Shown: piece after piece, positions 12,367 to 22,229 of the stretch | Layout: every line of letters begins with the position of its first letter | Numbering within the stretch: the stretch's first letter is position 1 | Origin: Fragilariopsis cylindrus CCMP1102 | Lineage: Eukaryota; Bacillariophyta; Bacillariophyceae; Bacillariales; Bacillariaceae | DNA: 64,000 bases | Assembly: GCA_900095095.1 (NCBI GenBank) | Contig: FMBT01000458.1 | Location: 28,533 to 92,532, forward strand | Reading direction: 5' to 3' | Notes under the pieces: generated by a model | Databases searched by the model: none | Seen by the model: the letters and a program-made list of their open reading frames with translations, nothing else | What the model was told of the DNA's origin: nothing | Position numbers and translations under genes: made by a program

Positions 12367-13236
12367 TTATAAAAAATATTTTTTTGTGGTTCGCTAAACT
12401 GTGAATCTCTAAAATTATTTTTAATTTAAAATAGCCTCAATCTGAAATACAGTTTTAAAAGTATATACGAACTTTTCTTGTTCCAATTTACCAGTAAATT
12501 TCGACTAATAGGAAAGATCAGATTCAATTTAAAAATTATGGGTGCAGTGCTCAGTAGCTACTATGAATACATTTTGCAAGAGGGAGGTGCGAAAGCGTCA
12601 AAGACCAAATTCAGTCTGCAATACGGTAATTGAAGATTAAAAGATTAAACTTTAGTAACAAATATTCAAATATAATCTAATTTTATTACATATTCAAATA
12701 CAGTATAATTTATTTTTATTAATATCATGCATTACATTTCATAAAAGTATAACCCCGTGTATAACCCCGTGGCAAAGACAACAAAATTACCATTTCACCA
12801 AAATAGGAAAAAACTGCAATATAAAAGCATTGGACGGAAAAAAATTCATAAGAGATACATACAAGATCCCAGTGAGAGTGTAAGTGCGGTGAAACTCCAT
12901 ACAATCTCGATGATCAATTTCATCTCTTTTTGTTCAGCGTCATGGCAATGATATTCCTTCATCGCATGATACGTCATTCCAGATTTTTTTTGTCAAAACA
13001 TTATATATTAAAGTATTTTCCATTTTTGGAGGGTGGCTGTGCATCGAGCAGGTTAATTGAATTGTGGTATATATAGTCCAGTGAACTCTAGTACAAGCTA
13101 GAGTTCATCTTCGGCTCCTCCAGCGCTAGAAGCGACTACTAATTGCTTCAATATTTTCTTTCTCTTTTTTAACCAATTCAAGAGTTCTGATGTCATACTA
13201 GAACCTTCCATCGCTTCTAGTCTATCAGTTGTGATG
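12367..13236. other. Intergenic with inverted repeats
   Basis: Separates the convergent carrier and thioredoxin-fold genes. A perfect 10-bp stem with a 6-nt loop lies at 13082-13107 (TGAACTCTAG/CTAGAGTTCA). A second 10-bp inverted pair is at 13123-13132 and 13211-13220 (CTAGAAGCGA/TCGCTTCTAG). A frame at 12757-12951 has no supporting feature. Confidence 0.5.
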
Positions 13237-14027
13237 TCAGTCTACGTTCGACTTGGATTTCATCTTACCAATGTATCCAATCTCCTTGTCATTGCATCCC
13301 TTCTCGGTATCGACAGCACACGTCGACGTATTGCCATATTCTTCTATCATATCTGTCATCCTTTCCTCATCTCCTAATTCTGTACACATTGCTTCAGTCG
13401 TCTTCTTACATAAGTACCCCAGCGATAGAAGTTTCTTTATTAAATATCGTACAGTCGGCCACCCGCCGGCTCCAGGATTCCATGGTTCACCATTTGGACC
13501 CTCCCGAATTGATTCCTGGCTCAAATCAACATCCATAAATGCTACATCAGTTGAACCTTCAAATATTTTCGTCACCGCATCCCAGGCCGGAGCCTGTTTT
13601 CGTCATCACCCTCATCCCTATGTAATGTAATAAATAAAGTAGTATAGTAGAGGTATTTATTATGGTTATCCAGACGACAAGGAGATGGAAATCAAAAAAT
13701 AAGTTCGGCATACGAAACAGTTCAAATAATGATAAAAAGGAAGACAATGATGATGACGACGACGGCGACGATGATGGTGATGGATGGTGATGATAACATT
13801 CTTTCATCGTTTTTTTTTTCATTTTTACATACCTCAGAGGCAATAAACCGAACAAACACAGTTTTACCCATGTCAATTTGGTTTTGAATTGTCTCGGCAT
13901 AATTGTCAGTGGTAAGCTTTGTAGAGAATGTCCAATGGTCATCTGAATAGATACCGGCAGCGACGACCGTAAGGGAGATCACAGAGATTACAAATCGTAA
14001 GAGTATTCTCATCATGCTTGTCGTCAT
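13237..14027 (-). CDS. Secretory thioredoxin-fold protein lacking a CxxC
   Basis: Residues 1-26 are a signal peptide (MMRILLRFVISVISLTVVAAG). The body is thioredoxin-like: GKTVFVRFIASE, APAWDAVTKIFEG, VAFMDVDLSQESI, and the cis-Pro region GAGGWPTVRYLIKK. Exons are 14027-13833 and 13610-13237; the intron (13611-13832) starts GTATGT. One A must be restored in the AAAA run complementary to 13597-13600. The joined frame has 190 codons including stop and reads ASEGDDEKQAPAW where thioredoxins have a W-C-x-x-C motif. The usual catalytic cysteines are therefore absent. It would not be a standard disulfide oxidoreductase; an ER-luminal chaperone-like or binding role is inference. Confidence 0.7.
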
Positions 14028-14740
14028 ATGCTTTTTGACTTCTTCCTTCTTCTTCTTCTTGTCGATTTTGACAACAAGTACAAGTGAAGTAAAATCAATT
14101 TATGATTATTCGATTTGTCAAATCTCAAATCAAATGTCAAAAGCTAGTGAGTTGATGACTGTAACATCATGACAGCTTCGCATTTCGCTATTGCTTCATT
14201 TTTCATGCCGAATTATCAAATGTACTAGTATTAACCCTAACCCTAATCCGGTAGGCACTAATCGATTTGGCATCATACGGTAACTTATTAGTGTGCTACA
14301 AAGCAAGCTCGCGTTGAGAGTACTACGGTATGTAAAAATTCAAAGGGCGCCAGAATTAATTTTTTTTTTGAAATCAGTCCAAAGTCCGATCCACTTTCAT
14401 TTCATTTTCAAAGTGGCCAATTAAGCATGGGATGGCGATACTCTATTCGGGCAAACAAGATAAAACAACAAAAATATATTACGGTAGACAACTACTGCAA
14501 CAACTAAGGACGTAATTCTACTGCTAGTAGGTGGACCGAGAACGAGCAACATTCATTTAGTAAGAACGAAGATTAATTACTGTAACGGTCGCGCAATAAT
14601 AAGAAATCAAAAATTAAAATCGACCATAATAATACAAGTAACCGTTACTTGTAGTAAAGATTACCAGAGCATAGCAGCAAGCAATCAAACAACAATCAAA
14701 CAACAACAACAACAAATAAGCTTACATAATCTAAAATAAA
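14028..14740. other. Divergent intergenic region with telomere-like repeat
   Basis: Shared upstream region of the thioredoxin-fold gene (-) and the PHD gene (+). Positions 14231-14247 hold two CCCTAA units flanked by partial copies, an interstitial telomere-type sequence. A CAA-rich 5' leader precedes the ATG at 14741. Confidence 0.5.
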
Positions 14741-17292
14741 ATGGCTAGTAAAACAGGATCCTTCCTTAAGGATAATGAACGACAAAAAATTCTTCTAGAT
14801 TTACAAAAAAAGGGTGAATTAAAATCAAATAATGTACCAGAATCAGTGAAAAGAGAAGCATCAGATCTGGTACAACAACAGCAACAGCAACAGCAACAGC
14901 AATGTGGGGAAAAAGGGGGAACGCGAACAAAAACAATACGGAACGGGATGTTTAGCATGTGGAGAAGATGATGATCATGCTAATTTACTTTTATGTGAAG
15001 CGTGTAATGCCGAATATCATACGCATTGTTTAGAACCACCACTTAGGGCTGTACCCAATGGGGATTGGTATTGTTGTAAGTTAAGAAAAAGAAAAAAAAG
15101 AATGATGGTTGATCAATAAAATGGAAATAATTCGAATCGATTCAATTTATATTATATATTATATGTAATCTGTAATCGTCAAGCGTTTCACAAAACAAAA
15201 AAATGCAAACCACAAACACAAATTAATTCACCCCCTTTCTCCTTCCCGACATTCTCTCACTTTTCCACAAATAATCAATGCATAATAAATTTGATTTGTA
15301 TTGTATTGTATTGTATTGTATTGTATAGCCGAGTGTAAGGCAAGGGTGGAACACGTTGATGATGATGGTTTGGATTTATTAGTCAACTCTTTGAAACCGT
15401 GTTTTACATCTCGATTCGGTGAAGTTTGTTGGGCTCAAGGGGGTACGTAATAAATATGTATCATAATAACTATAGGATGACGATGATGATAATGAAAATG
15501 AAAATGATTTTATTTGATAATACGGTAGTGTAGTGTTGCGAATTTTGAGATACAATTAATTACAATAATATAATGATGTATGCGACACTCATCTTGTGCT
15601 TTTTTTGAATGATGTTACACTTTGCTCTTTTGAAAATACAGGACAGGGTTTTGGTTGGTGGGTAAGTTTTTTTTCACTTTTTTTTTTCTGAAATTTGTAT
15701 ATAATTTGCGAAATTGATAGCGAATACTAAAACTACGTGCATTGATCTCATCACACTATTTTCTTATCGTGTTTTTCCAACAACAATCGTTTTTTTCATG
15801 TTTTTGTCTTTGCAGCCAGCATTTATTTATGATCCGAGACATACGATAGGAAGTGCAAGACAGTTAGCTAAAAAAAATCTTGGGAAAAGACATTTAGTTT
15901 ATTTCTTTGAATGTCGCGATGCACCATTTTCTGTATTAAGTACTGCCAAGATTACGAAGTAAGTACAATATACACTTATTACCAATACAACACAATACAC
16001 GAGGAGGAAAGAACAGATAAGATGTTCCAGCATTCAATATTATTCTGATCTTATTGAGAGTCTTCAATTTGGTTTTTTATTTGAAATCAAATAATATCTA
16101 AATATGCCTAACGTAATCATATTTTTATTCTATCTTATCCTACTATTATTGCAGATGGGAAACCGGGTTGATCGATAACTTCCATTTAGGTGCGTCTCGT
16201 ACTACTTTACGGCTGCGAGCGAAGTATGAGAGAAGATATTGATTCATTATCATATGCAAGTGTCTACGAATGACTTATTCTGACCGTCCATCATTTGTTG
16301 TCTCTTTCGTTTTTGTTGCTGCCATTCCTGCCACTTATGTTATTTATATCATTATTATTATTATTATTAAGGTAAAATTGCACGTGGGGCAGGTCAAAAA
16401 AGGACTACGAAATTCGAACAGGCATTGCAAGCGGCAACAATAGAAGACACTAAGCCTATCGAAATGAGATTGGACTGGAAGTGAGTAATAATTCTTCTCT
16501 ACCGGGTGGTGCTTTGACAGTTTTTTTTTTGAAAGTAACGCCATCGTTCCACTGTACATTATAATCCTCACTGTTTCTGTCTCTTTTCCCACCAAAAAAA
16601 ATAGTCACTCAGAACAGCCACAGATCCTTCCATCCCCTCAAACAAAGAAAGTTCCACCATCAAGGAAACGACGAAGGAGAGAAATTTCTCCAGTCAAACG
16701 TTCTTCGTCGAACGAGTCACATACATCAGCAAAGCCACGATCACGCCCCCGGGGTTTTCCTTTAATGAGAGAGGACTCGTCGATGGCGCAAGTTTCGACT
16801 CGAAGAAATTTGAATTCTGCCTTAGACGCAATTACGACGACAAAAAACGAGTGTGCCAATCCCATTGTAGAATTAGCTGAGGATGGAGAACTTTTTATGA
16901 AACTACTCATGAAACAAAGTCTGCCCATGGAGGGATCGACAGTAGACGCACCAAGCTCTAGTGGTGGACCTGGTAAGAATGTAGGTTTCGTGAAATTAAC
17001 ATCCCGAAAATCAAATACTTTTGCCGATGCGAGAAAAGTTATTGAACAAGATCTTGTGCCGGATTCCCTTACCCCGACCATTGAATGGAGATTCTTTATA
17101 CCAGGCCTCGGTCCTGTTAGTAACAAGCAAGAAGCTAGTTTGGGACCAATTCTTTCATTTCTTAAACGAACAACACTTGAGACAAATTTGGGGGACGGAA
17201 CATTAATGCATCCACTTAAGGTTTTTATCGTTGAGCTAAAAGCTGCTACATCTACCACTGATGCTGCTACTGCTACCGCTACTGTCTCGTAG
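14741..17292 (+). CDS. PHD finger and PWWP-like chromatin reader
   Basis: Seven exons with clean boundaries: 14741-15075, 15329-15442, 15642-15661 (20 nt), 15816-15958, 16155-16189 (35 nt), 16372-16480 and 16605-17292. A PHD finger comes first (CLACGEDD, LLLCEACNAEYHTHC, GDWYC; Cys4-His-Cys3 spacing), finishing across the first intron with CSEC. A PWWP-like module assembled over four exons follows: FGEVCWAQGGQGFGWWPAFI, then HLVYFFECRDAPFSVL and KWETGLIDNFHLGK. The C-terminus is basic (PSRKRRRREIS), consistent with a nuclear protein. The reading frame changes inside a CAG/CAA repeat near 14880-14904; two added bases, or one fewer, are needed. Expected role: reading methylated histone tails (family knowledge). 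The (TTGTA)n tract at about 15297-15326 lies at the end of intron 1. Confidence 0.8.
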
Positions 17293-17333
17293 GAGATGAT
17301 TAGAAATATGATAACTTCATCCTTGTTCATAAT

Positions 17334-17360
17334 TCGTCATATATGAAGGCGTTTATAGTT
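17334..17360. repeat. 27-bp sequence duplicated at 26236-26262
   Basis: The string beginning TCGTCATATATGAAGGCG is identical at both places over 27 bp, with unrelated flanks. This copy is about 40 bp after the stop codon of the PHD gene. Confidence 0.7.
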
Positions 17361-17486
17361 TATAAAATACTAATATACTAATTGAGATTATACACTAATC
17401 CTGCATAAATGTGTTTTACACTCATAAACTACATGGATCTACCAGCTATGGTCGTGTGATGATTGAGAGGTGCTTATAGTAGGGGA

Positions 17487-19439
17487 TCAATTACCGTGTA
17501 TGACATCGACAGCTCGTTGACAGGCCTTCATGAGAACTTCTGCGTATGTCACTGCTGGTGGAACACTCTTGACGACATGCCAAATGGTGTTTTCTATCGG
17601 GTTGTTGACAAGATTACTGGCGTGGTGAATCATCTCGGCTGCACCCGCACCAAAAATGTGAACACCAAGAATTCGACCAGTCGATTTCTGAAACACCATT
17701 TTTAGCATCTCATCTTTTGGACGAGGCTGCACGCAAGACTTGAGAGTGTCATTGAAGTGAACTGTCACAGTTGCCCAATCACCTTTCGGGATGGTAGCAC
17801 TAGCATTATTCTCGCTGAGACCAACCATACCACTACGGGGTAGAAAGAAGAAAAGGAAGAATCAAGAATTTAAATGGTACGGTGAGCAAATTTGTCAGCT
17901 GACCTAGAAGAAACGAAGATATAAGCAAAATTGTATTAAAAAGCAGAAAGGAACGAAAAAACAAACTCACACGCCGTCCTCGATCCAAATAGCGGACGGA
18001 GGAAACGCATCAAAACCAACGTTTCCCAGGATCCTTCCACCACCACCTTCCGCCATAAACTCAGACCACTCGTCGGGGAACGCAGACTGAACAGCTAGAT
18101 GTGCCTGTGCAATTCCTGTGGATAATAATCCAGTGGGCGAAATAGCGCTGTTTTTTGCCACATCACCGATTGCCCAAACACGGGGGGCGTGAACAAATGA
18201 GGAGGAGGAGGGACGAACCCGCATCGTCGTTGGCACCACTAAGATGTGTCCGCTCGAAGTTGGGGGAGGTAATCCACCTGAGGGCAGGTCTAGAGGTTCT
18301 GCTGTCCCCGATCGCCCTACCATGGAAGCAAGGGCGTCGCACTTGATAGTTTTCCCCGATCGGGTCAAGACCACGGACCCTTGTCCACCTGGTGACGATG
18401 GTAGCGTCACTTTGGATATATCTCCGTCATCGAAATGAACGTCCACACCAGCCTTTCGTAAACGTCCTTGGATCGCCAATCTGATATCGTCATCTACGCC
18501 CTTGCCCGAAAGAAGGACATCTTCCCGCAGAATAATCGTCACATTTGCTCCCAGACGCCGCAAGATAAATGCATACTCAACACCGATCAATCCACCTCCC
18601 TGAATCAGCACGTGGTGAGGCAATCGGCCAATATTCTGAATGGTGTGGGAATCGTAAAGCCAACCATCGGCACGTTCATCGTTCCATGGAAGACCGGGTA
18701 CGCGTGTGCCAACAGATCCGGTGGAAAGAAAAATAGTATCGCTCTCGACAAACGAGTCCACGTCCCCTCCGCAGTTCAACTTGATTCGCTGCGGTCCGTC
18801 AAACTCGGCGTTTCCCTTCAAAAAAGAAATCTTTGCAGTAGTAGTAGCACAGGAGTCGTTATCAGCTTCACTACTTGTTTTCGATGTGCTTGCTGTTGTT
18901 TCGCCCACCAAGCAGTAACCACCAGAGTTATTATAATTGATCGTGCTGTTGGTTAGGTGCATCTGTTCTTGTGTCATAGCGAGCGCCCGCTCAGCAGTCG
19001 GTTGAATGTACTCCTTCTCGATACGTTCCCATGGTACGCGTATGCTCCCGTCGGGTGCACCTAGCTCGATTGCTCCATGACGCAAGGCCTTGCTGATCCA
19101 ACCCGTTGGAGCTGCTAGCGGAAGTCCCTCTCGCGTCGCTTCAACCAGGGCCACGGACTGTCCAAACGACGACGCTAGTCGAGCAACTTCGCATCCCACT
19201 GGACCACCTCCCAGTATGACTACGTCAAACTTCCTGGTGTTGTTGTTATTAATATTGTTGTTGTTCGTCTTGGCATTGGTGGAAAAGTTATTTTTCCAAT
19301 TGTTAGATATGGAATCGTTTATTGTTGCTGTTGATGATGGTGCCGTCGTCATCGCAATATTGTTACGACCTGCCAGTATCAGATGCCGACGCCAGAGACG
19401 TTGTACTATCATTATTCTTTGGGAACACAGTAGTACCAT
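17487..19439 (-). CDS. FAD-dependent pyridine nucleotide oxidoreductase, SthA (soluble transhydrogenase)-like
   Basis: Two exons (19439-17971 and 17832-17487; intron 17833-17970, GTGAGT to GTAG), 604 residues without frame breaks. Domains in order: basic N-terminal presequence, FAD-binding Rossmann fold (VVILGGGPVGCEVARLASSF), NAD(P)-binding fold (LIQGGGLIGVEYAFILRRLG), second FAD contact (VWAIGDVAKN), C-terminal dimer domain in exon 2 (GVHIFGAGAAEMIH). Where lipoamide dehydrogenase and glutathione reductase carry C-x4-C, this protein has PTGWISKALRHGA. Cysteines are absent, but SKALRH is shared with bacterial SthA. The C-terminal catalytic His-x4-Glu is replaced by VPPAVTYAE. Hydride exchange between NADH and NADPH is therefore likelier than disulfide reduction. 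The Arg-rich start (QRLWRRHLIL) suggests a mitochondrion. Confidence 0.8.
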
Positions 19440-19989
19440 GGTGCTGAATAAATAATGATTACCGAATTATTATTACACACATGGTACCTACGGAAAAGAG
19501 TTGGACATTGGCTACCTTCGCCACTGAAGCGATACATCGCTACAAATACCTTACACTCTATTTTATTTTTATCTTAAATCTACATATCAGTACCGCATTG
19601 AGTATCATAAAAGAGATCTCTAGATCTGTTCATCGTAAAAAGTGAAGATAATGCAAGGCATTGGAACAGCACGCGCCAAATTTATGCGTCACTATCGCGA
19701 AATTATGATAATGAAGCCGTGGATGAGTTCTTCTTTTTTGAAAAATTTACTCCTTCTCCATGTTTAAAACTCAATCCTGTAGCCAATAAATTCTCTTATC
19801 CGTTGCTTTGCTTTGTTTTTGTTTGATTGTTTTGTTTATGATACTATCTGCTGTACTGTTATCTATCTGTTTTTCATGGGGAAGCTGGTTGTGGATGGTC
19901 AAGCACTTCTAGTGTTGTTTTCGTTAGTGACAATTCTAATGAGTTCATGTATAGTCCACCAACTTCAGCTTCTGCTGCTGATCCTGTCC
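19440..19989. other. Intergenic left flank of the retrotransposon
   Basis: Upstream region of the minus-strand flavoprotein gene. Only a hydrophobic frame at 19813-20043 is visible; it runs into the LTR and is not credible. The target-site copy TATTA lies at 19990-19994. Confidence 0.5.
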
Positions 19990-19994
19990 TATTA
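19990..19994. repeat. Target-site duplication, left copy
   Basis: TATTA immediately before the 5' LTR; the matching copy is at 25903-25907. Confidence 0.9.
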
Positions 19995-20184
19995 TGCAGT
20001 GCGTACATATATCACGGGACTAACACTAGTGATTCATCGCTAAATCAATCGCTAACGAATCAAATGAACTGCCTCCATTACGATGGAAGCAGCTCTCTAG
20101 AATAGAACCCAATACTAATGCTTATAATATACATTATCTCACAATAGAAAGCCTCTTCCCTATATACTAGTCTAGGGCATGGCA
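19995..20184 (+). repeat. 5' LTR
   Basis: 190 bp, TGCAGTGCGTACA... to ...GGGCATGGCA. It is identical to 25713-25902 except for one visible base. It should contain the element's promoter. Confidence 0.95.
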
Positions 20185-20185
20185 T

Positions 20186-20197
20186 GATTTTAAAATC
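20186..20197. promoter_or_regulatory. Palindrome at the expected primer-binding site
   Basis: Directly after the 5' LTR lies a perfect 12-bp palindrome, GATTTTAAAATC. A canonical primer-binding site would begin TGG, complementary to a tRNA CCA end; none is present here. Confidence 0.5.
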
Positions 20198-20700
20198 TTA
20201 CTAATAAGTTATTGACAACAAGAACGTTCGTAATATTTTATCTAAAAGTACTACGTACCTCTTGTTCGAAACAAGTAGGCAAAGATAACACCAAAGAGTG
20301 ATATCTACTGGGTAACAACCATGGTGGAGAAAAGCTCCTATACCAGAACGTATGATAAGATACGGAGGAGTCTAAGAGCTCCAACGTATCAACTGAAAGC
20401 AATATCAACCATCGTCGATATCATCTTTCTTTGAAAATCACATGATATGAAGAATCGAAATAGAATTAGCAAACTCTAATCGAATGAGTCAATCAAGATT
20501 GAATAAGGTGCGCGCAAGCACACACTCAATAAGCACGACAGCCAGACAGGGCATGCGTCTAACTGAAAACACTTAAGTGAAATAAGTCGTTGAAGTTAAT
20601 ATTAATTACATACTTATCAAGATATGAATATAATAAAAGAAATAATTAGAGGATTAGCAACATGTGTAAGGTACCCATTACACAAGCCTACTAAGTAAAT

Positions 20701-20720
20701 GTCAGTTTAAACGAACTGAC
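20701..20720 (+). promoter_or_regulatory. Leader hairpin of the retrotransposon
   Basis: GTCAGTT and AACTGAC form a perfect 7-bp stem around a 6-nt loop, about 110 nt before the gag start. The position suits a packaging or dimerisation stem-loop (inference). Confidence 0.4.
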
Positions 20721-20828
20721 ACAAAAGCTGACAGGTGCCCAACGGGTTAAATACAGCGATCACTGTCTCTAGCACTGAGTATTCAATATTGAAAATTCAA
20801 TCGCACAAAATTATAGGAATTGTAATGA

Positions 20829-22229
20829 ATGAAAAGATTACAACCACACAACCACAAACACGTTCGATTTAATATTAAAAATATTGATTTGACCATGGCA
20901 AAATCCAACCGTAACAACGCTGAAGAGCCAGCCAAGGAGGCAGCCAAGGCAAAGAGGGTCCATAGAATCAGCGGGTTCAAACCGTTCCTCTATGACGCAG
21001 AAGAATGGGATACGAAATCCCCATCTCAGATCCTCAAGACAACTGAAAATGGAAATAGAATCGATAATAAGATGTACATTTTACAGGGTGATGAAACACC
21101 TGAACAGTTAATGTTATGGATCAAGAACTACAATGACAAGATCAATGTAGCTCTTGCACCAGCAGCACGATTAACCTTCCTTAGAAGAATCGTGGACAAG
21201 GAAGCACAAACCATCGTAAGCAATGTGGAAACAGCTTTCGAAAGCTATTCCGATGCTGAAGATATTGACCTTATTGAAGATCAAACTATCAGAGATGAGA
21301 TCAGAGACGACTGTCCTGATGATGCTACCATTGATGCGTACTTCAATGCTGGCACTGCAGCGCAGAAGAGAAAGAAGATAACACATATCATCCGTGAATG
21401 TATGTATCATCTTAAGCTCAAGATATTTGGTAATGAAACTCTCGGAAGATCAAGCTTCATTCAACTAAAGAGATCCATACGTAATATGAAGATCTCACCA
21501 CAACTGGGAGTAGCAGCATGGAGCAAACGTTTCGATACGTTCCAACTGTACCTTCCTATGTGCTTGTGGGATGCCGGCGCGAAGAAAGGGCTGTACCCTG
21601 CTAAATATGATGAAGAGAACTGTCGAGAGATATTAGAGTACGCTCTATCTCCAGTATACCTCACGAAACTTCACGATGATGGGTGGTGCTTACAAAGCAA
21701 CACATACGTCCAATCAATCACCAAACTCAAGGAGATTGAACCGGGTATTCTTAAACAATTAAAATTTGTAAAAGAACAGTTGCAACAAGCTAAAGATATT
21801 GCTGAATTGCAAAAGGGTAAAGGAAAATCTTCTAATACTGCTTCATCTTCTTCAAATAGAAAGCAGAATGGTGGAGAGAAGCGCAAGCGCGAATGCGACA
21901 CCTGTAGCAAAAGGCATGCAGGTGAATGTTGGAAACTCCAGAATGGAGGAGGGAACAACGGCGGTCGGAAAGGTAATAATTATAATACCTTCAACAAAGA
22001 AGCTAAGCAATACATGAAGAGCATGTTTGCAAAGCACAAATCGGGCGCGAGCTCCGATTCAAGTGATTCCGACGATGAACACTCATGGAAGAATGGGTTG
22101 AATCAAGCAGAGCAAATGCATGTATTAGCATCGGCTGGCGTCGATCCTAATGAAAGAGATATCAATTTCGATCCATCAGATCTTAAAAGATACAAAAAGC
22201 AAGCTCGAAGGTTCTTCAAGAAGGGTTGA
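20829..22229 (+). CDS. gag: Gag-like polyprotein of the LTR retrotransposon
   Basis: Frame of 466 residues with no break. An N-terminal basic stretch is followed by a helical capsid-like region (LGRSSFIQLKRSIRNMK; VAAWSKRFDTFQLYLPM). Near the end is a short zinc knuckle, CDTCSKRHAGEC, spaced C-x2-C-x3-H-x3-C, embedded in Lys/Asn/Gly-rich sequence, then a Ser-Asp cluster. ATG 20895 (MAKSNRNN) is an alternative start with a cleaner N-terminus. The frame stops at a single TGA (22227-22229); the codons after it remain open in the same frame into pol. Confidence 0.85.
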   Translation: MKRLQPHNHKHVRFNIKNIDLTMAKSNRNNAEEPAKEAAKAKRVHRISGFKPFLYDAEEWDTKSPSQILKTTENGNRIDNKMYILQGDETPEQLMLWIKNYNDKINVALAPAARLTFLRRIVDKEAQTIVSNVETAFESYSDAEDIDLIEDQTIRDEIRDDCPDDATIDAYFNAGTAAQKRKKITHIIRECMYHLKLKIFGNETLGRSSFIQLKRSIRNMKISPQLGVAAWSKRFDTFQLYLPMCLWDAGAKKGLYPAKYDEENCREILEYALSPVYLTKLHDDGWCLQSNTYVQSITKLKEIEPGILKQLKFVKEQLQQAKDIAELQKGKGKSSNTASSSSNRKQNGGEKRKRECDTCSKRHAGECWKLQNGGGNNGGRKGNNYNTFNKEAKQYMKSMFAKHKSGASSDSSDSDDEHSWKNGLNQAEQMHVLASAGVDPNERDINFDPSDLKRYKKQARRFFKKG

